A stretch of DNA of 64,000 nt from Patiria miniata (Eukaryota > Echinodermata > Asteroidea > Valvatida > Asterinidae). The stretch is taken from the NCBI RefSeq assembly GCF_015706575.1, contig NW_024037072.1:22197162-22261161 (forward strand), read 5' to 3'. The notes below the pieces were generated by a model. That model was given only the letters and a program-made list of their open reading frames with translations. It was not told the DNA's origin and ran no database searches. This document shows, piece by piece, positions 26,371 to 36,735 of the stretch; position 1 is the stretch's first letter, and every line of letters starts with the position of its first letter. The position numbers were made by a program, and so were the translations under genes.

Positions 26371-26409
26371 GTACATGTACATGTATGTACATGTACATGT
26401 ACATGTACT
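26371..26409. repeat. (GTACAT)n microsatellite
   Basis: A 39-bp run of GTACAT units with one ATGT interruption, directly after dispersed repeat D. Confidence 0.88.
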
Positions 26410-27232
26410 TTATTTTTGGGATACATGTGTACATGTAGATGCAAATGCTTTCATGTCTAAACCAAATGGAAATTCTACACGATTTTGTCTCTTGGATGTC
26501 AATTATAGGATTCAATGGTCCTAAAACAGAACATAAACCTGCATGTCAAATGTATGGCCTCTCGATCTGTGCACAAATAGCCCCTGACTGATTACAAAAA
26601 GAGAATTTGGGGGAGACCACAGTGATTCCCGAAAATCCCCCGCTGCTCATGCAAACATGCCACTATTTTGTGCATAGAACCAGTATGCACACGCAGTACC
26701 TCCACTGGAGCTCTTGACAGTGGAAAAAACCACCATCTTCTGTTCACACACGGAGTCTACATGTATATACTGAGCCAGAGTCACTTGTAGCTGGGGGCCT
26801 AGAAAATCTCCTTATTTTATGTCAAAGTCAGAGATGAAACCGATGTTTGAAAGCAAACTACAGTACATGTATTTATATCAATATAACAATCAACATTTAG
26901 AAAGACTACCATAAATAAACAGATGAAATGTGAGGCATTCTGGCAAAGTGAGACGGAACTGGGGAAAAATGCAAACAAAAATTAGATTTGATTTTGATTT
27001 TTAGATTTACTGATACTTGTAATCTTTGATTCATGTCTTCTATGTATGTATGTATGTACATTGTATTTTAAAGTGGATATAAATATCATGAAATAAAAGT
27101 GTTTTTAAAGAAAAACAATTGGCATCTTTTGTATTTACAAATGTACGACTATAAAACTGTTGAAATTTAAAGGCCTTTTTCTCAGTACATTGTATTTTAC
27201 TTTTTTGACATGTCGATAAATGCAAACTTTAA
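26410..27232. other. Intergenic stretch, no gene recognised
   Basis: AT-rich, with a short (TATG)n run near 27042-27058. No exon or shared repeat was noted. Confidence 0.4.
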
Positions 27233-27755
27233 AGGGAATGTACATGTACAACATTTGCTTTTGCTGCAATTTTCAGAAATAAATGGGTTTGGAGGATTAG
27301 TATGTTATAGCAAATATTGTTAAAATGACTTGTTTCACGTTTTGGGCTTGTACATGTTGGAAAAACCAAGAAAACCAATCAAGTTCTTGTAGTCCGGTTC
27401 CCCGACCCCACTTAAGATGAAACGGAGCAATTTATAGACTTTTTGGAATTGTAAAGTCAGAGAATCAGTCTAGCAAGCTTGTACCCCTTCACAGGTGTGC
27501 AATCAATTGCAAAGAAAACAATGAATAACTAATTATGAAAAATAAGAAGCAGGTTTTGAAAAAAAAACAGTTTATTCCAACGCTGGTCGGCCGACCAGCG
27601 TTGGAAAAATACCATTTTTCTTGAGAATGATAGCACACCAGGAGCCACGATTTTACAGGATGCTTTAGACTGTCATTCCCTAACAATCCAGTAAGGTATT
27701 TCATGATAATTTGATCATTTCGTTTTGTGATGTTTGCAAATGTTGTATCTTCCCT
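27233..27755. mobile_element. Kolobok-like MITE with TTAA target, copy 1
   Basis: The ends are AGGGAATGTACA and, at the right, ATCTTCCCT, with TTAA outside each (27229-27232, 27756-27759). 'ACATTTGC' and 'GCAAATGTTG' continue the inverted ends. The middle has a perfect palindrome CCAACGCTGGTCGG with its mirror. AGGG ends and a TTAA duplication suggest Kolobok. Confidence 0.75.
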
Positions 27756-28181
27756 TTAAACAGTCATAATTGTCATCGGAATGTCCAATTGAAGTGCAAC
27801 AAGCACAATAGTAAGGAGTATTCATTATCTTTCCTAATACCTACAAACCCTCATTTCGACCTCTGCCCAGTTCTGTCTCATTTCGTCAGAACGCCTCACA
27901 AATGAGCAAAAATCCATTGCACAGGACAAAAGCCCATCACCTATTTTTTTTTTTTTTTCATGCAACAAATAAAGCAAAAAATAGATACCATACCTCAAGA
28001 GTTTGGAGGGCTTTTTTCTGCGGCGCTGTTGCAGTCTCAAGCAGTGCAAGAATGCATCTTGAAATAAACTGATGACAAGCAAAGCATGCACATGCATAAA
28101 AGGGGGAAAATGAAAAGAAAAAAAAGAAAGAAAAATGATCAAAATAGCAGAAAGTGGCTTGAGCAAAACATGCACGCTTAA

Positions 28182-28696
28182 AGGGAATGTACATCATTGG
28201 CTTTTGCTGTAATTTTCAGAAATGAACTATTTGAGGGGTTAGTATAATAGATCAAATATTGTTTAACTGACATGTTTGAAGTTTTGTGTTCAAAAATGCT
28301 GGAAAAACCAAGAAAAACACAACTGTTTATGTAGTCTGGTTCCCTGACTCCACTAAAGATACATGTAAAATGGATCAATTATACATGTAGATGTCGGAAA
28401 ATTGTAAGATAAGGGAACTTGTAACCAATACATGTAGCAAACAAAATTTAGACTGAAAAAATTGTAAATTTGGAGCAGTAGTTGAAAAATAGTTAGGTTT
28501 TTCCAACGGTGGTCAGCCGACCACCGTTGGAAATGTATACAAAAATAGCATTTTCTTGAAAATGACTTGACACCAGGTGCCATAACTTTACAGGATGCTT
28601 TAGACTGTCATTTACCAACATCCTACATGTAGTAAAGTATTTCGTTAAAACTTGGTAGTTTTATTTTTCGATGTTTGCAAATGTTGTATATTCCCT
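28182..28696. mobile_element. Kolobok-like MITE with TTAA target, copy 2
   Basis: Same layout and length class as 27233-27755 and same orientation: AGGGAATGTACA start, CCAACGGTGGTCAG central palindrome, ATATTCCCT end, TTAA on both sides (28178-28181, 28697-28700). The two copies are only 426 bp apart. Sequence differs throughout, so they look like separate insertions and not a recent tandem duplication. Confidence 0.75.
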
Positions 28697-28967
28697 TTAA
28701 GTGAGTGTAACTGAAGTGTAATTAAATCTGAATATTTGAAAATAAAGGTTACAGGCCCTAAATATAAATTATATACAATGTAAGGGGAAACCAAAACTTT
28801 TTGAGTTTAGATGAACAAAAAACTTACAGAAGTGGGATTTACTCATGCACTTCTTAGACAAAGATAATTTTGAGATTATAAACATCAGTTGATAAGGCAC
28901 AAGACATTCTTATAGTGGGTACATGTAGTTCGCATCAGATGGTACAGCCTTTGGGGTTTTCGCGTAA

Positions 28968-29239
28968 GTCTGATGCCTCATAGGTCCGACGCCTCACAAG
29001 TCTGACAAAATCTCATCCCAAAAGCAAGTAAAGGCCCATACATGTATATGTAATTCCGATTTCCGACACCTCGGGGCCGACGCCCCATAGGTCTGACGAC
29101 CCATTTGTCCGACAACTCATGGGTCCGACGCTTCATTAGTTGGACAGTTAAATTTACTTTTTTTCCAGTCCATTGAGTCCGACACCTCATAACTCCAATG
29201 CCTTGTTAGTCTGATAGCCATTATAATAAAATACTAACA
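28968..29239 (+). mobile_element. Iterated-word element of TCCGACGCCTCAT repeats
   Basis: About ten degenerate copies of a word like TCCGACGCCTCATAGG lie mostly in direct orientation across 272 bp, broken by a short AT-rich insert. TCGCGTAA flanks it at 28960-28967 and 29240-29247. Inverted ends are not clear, unlike the other word elements. Confidence 0.55.
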
Positions 29240-29514
29240 TCGCGTAAAATGTCACAAATATTAGTGCTATTATGTACAGTTACAACTATACATACTACAA
29301 AATGTAGTCAGCAAAGTCCAACCCCACTTCTGGTTTTTAACGCGGAGGTTCATTGTTAGAAATACAAAGTCATTTTCAATTTGCCACCCCCCCCCCCCCA
29401 TCACGTCTTGACTATATTTGCTATTTTGACAACTGAATCTGGTACAGCCAATGATAGCCCCATAAATGTGGCCAATTTAAGGCCACACTTGGAATATTTA
29501 CATACCCGAAAATG

Positions 29515-30197
29515 TAGACCCGTGAACGTGGCTTGTAAACTACGCCACGCTCTTGAACATGTTCGAACCAAGCGAAATCGCCCTTCCGTGACAAAGACTG
29601 AACATTGCCTTACCGTGTGATAAGTATTCACACATCAAGCTTTCTTGAACATGTTGAAATCTGCTTTTACGCCAAATCTGGCATTTAAACGATATTCGAG
29701 GTAAAATCTGGCAAGATCTCGACGTCCTGCAACCTCCTCCTGATGCATGTGATATACCACGTGATAAATGCTGCAGATAATTTGGTATCGCACTCCTGAT
29801 GTCCGGATCATAAGTGCGATTCCAAATATTAGCTGCGTTTATCACGTGGTCTCGTTATTGGCCAATCAGACGCCGCCTATCATATGCGCCACATGAAGCA
29901 GACGGGTAGCTCGGAGGGCTCTGACAATTTTGCACGCAAATGACCCTGGGTACTCGTCCAGGGTCATTTGTCAGGGTCACTTGTCAGGTTAAAATCTAAT
30001 TTCTACACGTTCGTATGGGTCTTCATTGATGGCAAATTTCGTCAAAATGACTCATCCTGAACACGCAGACAGGCAAATTTAGATTTCTAGGCGAGTACTC
30101 AACATCCATACAAAATTATGTATGGCGGATCGATTTCGCTAGGTTCGAAAATACACAACAGCGTGGCGTTGTATACAACGCCACGTTCACGGGTCTA
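29515..30197. mobile_element. Mutator-like MITE with 9-bp target duplication
   Basis: The 18-bp ends TAGACCCGTGAACGTGGC and GCCACGTTCACGGGTCTA are perfect inverted repeats. Just inside each is a second 'gccacgc' / 'gcgtggc' block. CCGAAAATG flanks it (29506-29514, 30198-30206). The empty site is visible in a related repeat at 41400-41450, where 'cccgaaaatgtagaac' is uninterrupted. The 9-bp duplication suggests a MULE. Confidence 0.82.
29754..29851. repeat. Foldback nested in the Mutator-like MITE
   Basis: Arms ACCACGTGATAAA and TTTATCACGTGGT enclose a second inverted pair, TCGCACTCCTGATGTCCGG against its imperfect mirror. The whole can fold as a hairpin of about 45 bp stem. Confidence 0.7.
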
Positions 30198-30311
30198 CCG
30201 AAAATGTAGAACTTTGTCAAGTTTTGATTTTCATATTTACACTTTGTAGTTTATTTATGCTTGGAAGCACACTCACCCTCAGAGTCTTACAGCGATAGAA
30301 AAGAAATTCGC

Positions 30312-30419
30312 CATTTTTCAGACGTCTATTTTTCGTGTAATTTCGTGTTGGAAGTTAGATACGCAAACGTGCGCAAACGAACCTGGGAATTACACAAAAA
30401 ATAGACGTCTGAAAAATGT
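30312..30419. repeat. Inverted repeat, 30-bp arms
   Basis: The arms share CATTTTTCAGACGTCTATTT and its mirror AAATAGACGTCTGAAAAATG, then 'gtgtaatt'. They are separated by about 45 bp. No flanking duplication is evident. Confidence 0.75.
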
Positions 30420-30430
30420 CAAACTTCTTC

Positions 30431-30678
30431 GGGAAAGAATGTTGCAACCTGACGCTGCTTTTTTATTCATACATATGTATATCATCTAAATGAAGGTCAA
30501 TCAAATGTTGCAAACATGATGATTAAATTAAGACATGAATCTGGGACTGAGAAACATTTCCACTTTTGTAATGTTCGGAAATACCGGTACTTAGACAATT
30601 TTCTTGACTCTCCATAGACTTTGTACATGTACACAACGACAACTGCTGAAGTAGCGTCAGGTTGCAACGTTCTTTCCC
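30431..30678. mobile_element. MITE with GGGAAAGAATGTTGCAACC ends
   Basis: Inverted ends of about 30 bp: GGGAAAGAATGTTGCAACCT at the left and AGGTTGCAACGTTCTTTCCC at the right, with GACGCTGC/GTAGCGTC continuing inward. It is 248 bp long with no coding content. Confidence 0.75.
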
Positions 30679-31058
30679 TTCTTTGGACTACAACTTACGT
30701 CTAACCATGGCCTACGTGAACAAACTACACAGGCTAAACACAGTACACACAGTACATGTACAGTCGTTTTTCTAGTTCCGGATAGCAAACATCATTCACT
30801 TATTCAGGCTGCTTTCGGCTCAACTACTCCGCGAATTCAAGTGACATTGCGCTTTGGTCATGTTGGTTAAAAACTTTACCTAAGTTGAGTGATGGAGATA
30901 CTACAAAATAATTTTCCAAATTTAAGCTCTTTCTATTTAGACTTTACGACGTCAAAAGTACCGATGCCACTTTAACTTTTCTAGTGCCTTACATATCCAT
31001 GCATAGTGACAGATGGCTGTGCGGCGCGGCGTACGCGTAGGCCGGCCTAAGCTACATC

Positions 31059-31524
31059 GGGGGTCAGACAAGTCGACCGTTGAGACAACTCGACTCGGGA
31101 CAAGTCGCCCGTTGAGACAACTCGACCGTTGAGAAAACTCGACCGTATGTGCGATAAATGGAAAGACAAGTCGACCGTTGAGACAAGTCGCCTCGCATGT
31201 TTTTGGGCCTAGTTTTGGGGATAGTACCGGGGATTTTGACGGCGGCTGATCGCCGTTTGGGAGTTATGACACGTAACAGAGCAGAGCCGATATAGCGCAG
31301 CGTGATTGTCCGTGCACATCGTTCGTTTTTGCCGGGCCTGTGCGCGCATCTCCGGTCAACCGCGTGGCCGTACCGTGCACGTGCCGTGCACGTTAGCTGT
31401 CTCAACGGTCGAGTTGTCCCGAGTCGAGTTGTCTCAACGGTCGACTTGTCTCAACGGTCGAGTTGTCTCAACGGTCGACTTGTCCCGAGTCGAGTTGTCT
31501 CAACGGTCGACTTGTCTGACATTC
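31059..31524. mobile_element. Iterated-word element of TCAACGGTCGAGTTGTC repeats, 8-bp duplication
   Basis: Both ends are made of CAAGTCGACCGTTGAGA and CAACTCGACTCGGGA units, the right end in inverted order with more units than the left. The inverted match from GTCAGACAAGTCGACC exceeds 40 bp. GCTACATC flanks it (31051-31058, 31525-31532). The centre is GC-rich (about 31200-31390) and has no recognised gene. Confidence 0.75.
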
Positions 31525-32050
31525 GCTACATCATTGTGCGTCAACTATGCAGGTCATCGCATCTTCCAGTCAATTTTGGTGAACACATCACATTAATTAC
31601 CTGATTTGACGCCGATCTCGAAGAATATCAATTCTGTTTTGATTCTGACGTTGATATGTATCCGATTCCGCTGCAATTCAATCCAATTTCATTAAAATCT
31701 GCTCAGCGTTTCATCACAGTCTCGAAGAAGAGGGGGAGTGGGACATTATTATAACATGTGTGGGTCGAAGTTGCCCATTCGCGAACCGTGGCCCTACATT
31801 TGGCCTGGTTTAGAATGCCTCCCAATTAATTTATTCAAAAAGGTGCAGTTGTGACTGAATTTTGATCGCAGTGCACAACTTGATATTTTTTTTAGAGAAG
31901 GGCGTACTTTTTTTCTTACTTTCTACGGTTCTCATATTTTGTTTGCCTCTCAAGAAGTGTCGGTTGGTCGAAAAAATATAAATAAATAAAACTGACCCGC
32001 ATATTATAAATGATGGCAACTGCGTACGTCTCACGTTTTGTTTATTGCAA

Positions 32051-32082
32051 CATGGAGGAAGGAATTAATTCCTTCCTCCATG
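32051..32082. repeat. Perfect 32-bp palindrome without loop
   Basis: CATGGAGGAAGGAATT is followed at once by its exact reverse complement. It lies just outside a family B MITE. Confidence 0.9.
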
Positions 32083-32102
32083 ATTGCAATGAGCGTCGCG
32101 GG

Positions 32103-32351
32103 TAGGCGTCGCGAGAGGGGGGAGGGGCGTTAGGCCCCCTCCCCTGGAAAAGCAAGCAAAGAGAGAGAGAGAGGGGGGAGGGGCAAGAAAGAAAAAAACG
32201 AGGCGCAAAGTCATATTGCTGTTAATTAAATGGCTTGGGGATGTATACATGCATGTCCCCGCCCACCCTCGAAAAATGATAAATCGAGAATGCAGGGAAC
32301 ATGCAGGAATTGTGCTTTGCCCCCCTCTAGAAAAAAAGCCTTGCGACGCCC
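32103..32351 (-). mobile_element. MITE family B (GGGCGTCGC ends), copy 1
   Basis: Left AGGCGTCGCGAGAGG and right CTTGCGACGCCCAT are inverted. The 'cccctctagaaaaaaagcc' and 'aaagcaaagagagag' blocks recur in the other family B copies. Frames across it read as GGG/PPP and Phe-Phe repeats and are not genes. Confidence 0.65.
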
Positions 32352-33106
32352 ATGGTAATGAATGTATCATGAATTGATATCAATGAATAAAGTAATAAAA
32401 CCATATTGGGCAAGATTTACTTGTTTTAATTATATCTGCATCAAGCAGCCCACTGACGTCAGACATGACATACCAGTATGAGAGGCACTATCGTCTTATC
32501 TTCTGGGATCCGAACTTGGCGTAAGAATCTGGTTTTCCTTTTTTAATAGTTTTAAAATAACACAAGTCTGATTGCCTGAATTTTGTATTCATTTTTTCCC
32601 AGTTCTACTTTTGTTTTGTGTTGTTAATGGTGTTTCAGACATGGTCGGCGGTTATAAAAATTGTTTTCTTGGTTGGGGCCTTAAATAGGGACGACCGGAA
32701 ATAGGAACCAAAAAAATAAAAAGGATGCGTTAATAATGGGCCCAGTCCAAAAATGTTGCATTTTTTCACTTTCAGCGTCAAAACACTCAGTTGGCGATAC
32801 TGACCTTTTTGCGTTGCACGGTAAGGTCCTATTCGACAGGATTCAAAACCTGTTTGCATAGTAGGCCCTTAAGGTACGTAGTAGCCTACCGATCATAAGA
32901 AACCTAGCTCATAATGTATTCATTATGTCTTTTATTGTGTTTTCTGTAATTTTTGTCGTTGTTATAATCATGTTTTTATGTAATCCAGGGCCCCCAGGGA
33001 GAACAGTTCATTGACAACTGATGGGGCTTTCCTGGTAAAATAACACGAAATAAATAAATAGATAAATAAATAAGATGGGAATGGTAACAATTACCCTGTG
33101 CAATTA

Positions 33107-33598
33107 GAGGTCCACCCGATAGTCCGAAGGTTCGATTGTCCGAAAAAAATTTAGTCCGAAGGTTCGATAGTCGATCCGAATGCACAAAATTTCCATAAGA
33201 GGTGGTTCTTTAGTCCGAAAATGAAATAAGGTTCGTTAATCTGAACATTTGATGCAATAATCCGAAGGTTCATTAGTCCGAAGGTTCATTAGTCCGAAAC
33301 CAAAATAAGGTTCACTAGTCCAAATCTTCACTATTCCGAATTGAATATAAGGTCCTATAGTCCGAATCGACAATTAGTTCCGATAGTCAAAATCAACACG
33401 TGCGGTCCTGTTGTCAATTCGGACTATGGCACGTCCATTCGGATTATCGAACCGTTAGTTCGGATTATCGGACCTTATTGTCTATTCGGACTATCGAACC
33501 TTCGGACTATTTAATTTTCTTCTGTTTTCGGACTAATGGGCCCTTCGGACTATCGAACCTTCGGAATCACGAACCTTCGGACTATCGGGTTGTAACCA
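33107..33598. mobile_element. Iterated-word element of TTCGGACTATCGAACC repeats, 8-bp duplication
   Basis: The 492-bp element is filled with variants of GGTTCGATAGTCCGAA. The orientation flips near the middle, so the left half is roughly the reverse complement of the right half. Ends share CCCGATAGTCCGAAGGTTCG. TGCAATTA flanks it at 33099-33106 and 33599-33606. There is no gene inside; the frame at 33400-33642 is repeat translation. Confidence 0.75.
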
Positions 33599-34141
33599 TG
33601 CAATTAATCCATGAAATGGTTTCGGTCGAAAGAAAACAATAATTGAAGAGTGGTTTTAAAAGTGTGCGAACGAAATCCAGTCATAGTGGGACAAATTTGA
33701 TTTCGATTATTATTATACCCGTACCCCATGCACCTCCAATAGGCCTTTATCATGCTGCCACCATTTCAGTCATGTTCCTAACCAATATATTGCAATAACA
33801 GTACGAAATGATAACGTTTTTTAGCAAAAATGAGGCATAACATTTTCCTTCAAGCCTCGCTTTGGTTACGTTTATTTGATTGGGAAAATCCGGATGGCCA
33901 CAATATGATAATAGATAATGGCCTTTCCAGTGGTTGATTTGCCGTCAGGCTATACTGTAATGGTGGCCGTGGGAGGGCGGTATACAGTTTTAATTGTTAC
34001 GACTGCGTACTATGTGCTATTTCCATTTTCCTTTCGATTTGTAAGTCCTTCTCAAGGGCATTTTAACAATACCAAACCCCGGATGGACAAATGGTTATGT
34101 TCAGTAATCTATGTTATACAGTATAGGCCCTATTTCAATTA

Positions 34142-34735
34142 ATGTCATACAAGTTCTTTGCTAGGAGTACAGAGCTTGTCATTGACTTTCGTAAAAAGAA
34201 GAGTGAGCCTAGTAACATTGTGATCAACAGCTGTGTTAAAAGGGTTCATAGGCCTACATATAAATATCTTGGCGTTATGTTCGATGATGAACTTGATTGG
34301 AGCGATCAATTGGATTGCGTAATGAAAAAAATTAACTCACGCATGTAAAAACTCACTTTCCGTAAAATGAATGCTTTTAAGGTCAAAAAGGAAATTCTTG
34401 TCACATTCTATTGTTCAGGGATCTGTGGGGTATGGAGTTAATGTTTGACGGGATGGGGTGGGAATGCTTTGAAAAAGGATAACGGTATGATTGATCGGCT
34501 AGTGAGGAAAATATGACGGGGTTGTGCTTGCAGTCGGTGGACTCTCTCTGTACCGGGAGCGAGTGATTGGTATTTGGACGACAGAAGCCACCCACTGTGC
34601 GCTGAGCTTGCAGGTCATATTATTTCTAGAAGTGGAAGAATGAGACTGCCGGCTGCTCGCACCAATCGCCATCTTCACTCTTTTGTCCCAATAGGAATAA
34701 AATTCTTCAACGTCATTTTTAAAATATGAATTTTG
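34142..34735 (+). mobile_element. Non-LTR retrotransposon (LINE) RT fragment, decayed
   Basis: LVIDFRKKKSEPSNIVINS followed by YKYLGVMFDDELDW is the conserved late-palm/thumb region of a CR1/L2/Rex-type reverse transcriptase. Further on, other frames read VKKEILVTFYCS and RMRLPAARTNRHLHSFVP, matching the usual C-terminus. Stops and frame changes show it is dead, and it is truncated at its 5' end. Confidence 0.8.
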
Positions 34736-34780
34736 TTTTGGATGGCTAGACAGTTGGTGACAGGTATAGGCTTCTCCTTC

Positions 34781-35043
34781 CAGTGTTGGAGTACTCGTAC
34801 TCGAACTCGAACTCGAGTACAACTCGAGTCCGTACTCGATCGTAAGTGCTCGAAAAAAACAAGTACTCGGCACGTACTCGATCATACTGTAAGTACTCGA
34901 GAAAAAAAAACAAGTACTCGGCACGTACTCGTAATTTTGTACTCGGACTCGTCCCTTAACTCGACAAATTGTACTTGGTGAACTCGATCCCAGTCGCGCA
35001 GTACTCGAAAGAAAATTCGGATTTTTCGATACTAAAGTTTGAC
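34781..35043 (+). mobile_element. Iterated-word element of GTACTCG repeats, copy A
   Basis: CAGTGTTGGAGTACTCGTAC begins a tract of GTACTCG, GAACTCGA and CAAGTACTCGGCACG words that ends near 'gatactaaagtttgacc'. The copy at 52455-52700 follows the same word order. The minus-strand frame that reads as Ser/Thr-rich protein is an artefact of the repeat. Confidence 0.7.
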
Positions 35044-35287
35044 CCAAAATTTCACAGAGTGAATATGAAAATGATGAAAGTATTGCGCTGTATTCTTTAT
35101 CGACTCTAAATCGAGTGTTCGTGAATGGGTATTTTTTACTGTCCTATTCCTACTGAATACTACAAGAATACCAGCGAAATAAATCGCAACCTTCTTTCCA
35201 TGGGCTTCATGTGCGTTCATCACACGAGGCATTTTCTAACTAACAAGGCGCGGAAAGATCGTATCCGTGGGGAAGAGGTTGTGCCAA

Positions 35288-35549
35288 GGGCGTCACGAGG
35301 GGGGCAAGGGGGCGCTTGCCCCCCCCCCCGGAAAAGCAAAAAAAAAAAAAGAAGAAAAAAAAATAGGAAAAGAAAAGAAAAGAAAAAGAGGCGCGAAGTC
35401 ATAGTGGTGTAAAATGTAATGAGTTGGGGGGGGGCAAAATGTCCCTGCCCCCCTCTAAAACCGATAAATCAAGAATTTGTTGAAAAATACAAGAATTTTT
35501 TGGGAAAAATATGTTTTGCCCCCCTCTAGAAAAAATCCTGGCTACGCCC
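35288..35549 (-). mobile_element. MITE family B, copy 2
   Basis: Left GGGCGTCACGAGG and right CTGGCTACGCCC are inverted, with C-tract, A-rich tract, 'gcgcgaagtcatagtggtg' and 'gataaatcaagaatttg' between. It is the most complete copy here. Partial copies are at 37547-37790, 39040-39160, 52850-52990 and 56015-56135. Confidence 0.72.
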
Positions 35550-35689
35550 ATGGTCCTAGGCCCAAGCTGCAGGGCGGGGTACGAGCGAAGAGCTATGCCA
35601 ATCAGTATCATGAACAGCTCCCCTAGTGTAATGCGGTGCATGTCCTGGTGAAATGTTGTCTACATTTTAATAGTCGGGTTTTTTTTTTT

Positions 35690-36735
35690 GGAAATTAAGG
35701 ATGAAAACTTCCAGTTCACGAAAATAATGTTTGATAACAGGCTGACGAAGGACTGTTGGGAACAGCGAACGGAATATGCATATAGGCCTGATATACAATG
35801 TTAACAAACAAATCCTAAAAAAAAAATCCTTTTTTTTTCAAAGACGTCCGTACGATTTTCAAATAGTAGTAGGGGAGTTGAGAATCTGTGTCTGTCCAAG
35901 TACAAAGAGTAGAAGTCAGGCGCGGAACTCCTGAGAAAGGTTTGAACACCCCCCCCCCCCCCCCGCCAACCCCTCACCCACGTTCTGACGCACATAATAA
36001 TGTACATCTATAACAATTATAATAATGATAAGGTCCGTTTGTCCGCAACAATCGGATATGAACATCTCTAACGGGCCTGACCCTTTCCCCCGCCAAAATT
36101 CCAGGATCCGCCCCTGCACGCCTGATGTCTTTTTCAAAAAAGGCCTGCATAATAATAGTTTCCATTGTTGCGTAATGAGAAGCACGTTTAGCACACGTAG
36201 GCCTACGACTAGCGAGGCTGCCGTATACAATTTTCAAAAGAAATGAAAACAGTGGGCTCATTATTGCCCGAAATGTCAACTTCTCTTCGTCCATGGAGCC
36301 CAAACAGATGGACCCACCAATGCTCCACGTTTCTCAGCCTATTATTTTTGAGAATAACTCTAAGAAAGCCGAATGGCCCAGTGGTTAGATTCGTCGTCCA
36401 CGCATCGCGCGGGGCACGGGTTCGAATCCCGTCGGTGTCTTTTTGGTTTTAATCGCATTCGTTCAGTCATTGTATAAGATGTTTAATTTCCCGTCGTAAA
36501 ATACCAACAGTACCTTAGCTTAATCGGTAAGCACTGCTGCTAATACTGTCCGCGAGTTCCAGGTTGGCGCCTTCGTACAGGTTCAGGGCATGTGGTCCAC
36601 TCGGAGGATCAGGGCTTAGGGTGCCGCCCTGTTCCTCCCTTAGCTCTTTGCTTTTACATGGTGCCTGGCCCTCCGGGGTTATATGGATGGATAGGGAAGG
36701 AAGTGTGTATTGGTCGGGGACACCGAGACCCCGGA
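35690..36735 (+). repeat. 1-kb composite repeat, plus-strand copy
   Basis: It matches 62205-63115 read in reverse over most of its length: 'cggaatatgcatataggcc', the CAGGCGCGG...CCGCCCCTG sub-element at 35917-36115 (hAT-like ends), a tRNA-like block at 36368-36439, and a long block ending 'cgggg acaccgagaccccgg'. The minus-strand frame ending at 36515 is not a gene. Confidence 0.75.
36368..36439 (+). repeat. tRNA-derived block (SINE-type head), not a working tRNA
   Basis: An A box (TGGCCCAGTGGTTAGA) and a B box (GGTTCGAATCC) are correctly spaced, and the T arm ACGGG/CCCGT pairs. The acceptor stem does not close over seven pairs. The same block recurs at 62490-62565 within a longer repeat, so it is a repeat component. 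Confidence 0.7.

Noticed and set aside
27995-28067. Possible minus-strand exon encoding ISRCILALLETATAPQKKALQTLE
   Set aside because: It has a plausible acceptor and a GTATGG donor, but no partner exon, no family match I can name, and it lies between two MITEs. Kept only as a weak candidate.
31302-31604. Overlapping plus-strand frames with repeated STVDLSQRS-like units
   Set aside because: They translate the TCAACGGTCGAGTTGTC words of a mobile element in two frames.
34499-35047. 182-codon minus-strand frame rich in Ser, Thr and Tyr
   Set aside because: Most of it is translation of the GTACTCG word repeat, joined to a LINE fragment on the other strand.
36368-36439. Possible tRNA gene
   Set aside because: A and B boxes and a T arm are present, but the acceptor stem does not close and the same block occurs inside a dispersed repeat at 62490-62565.
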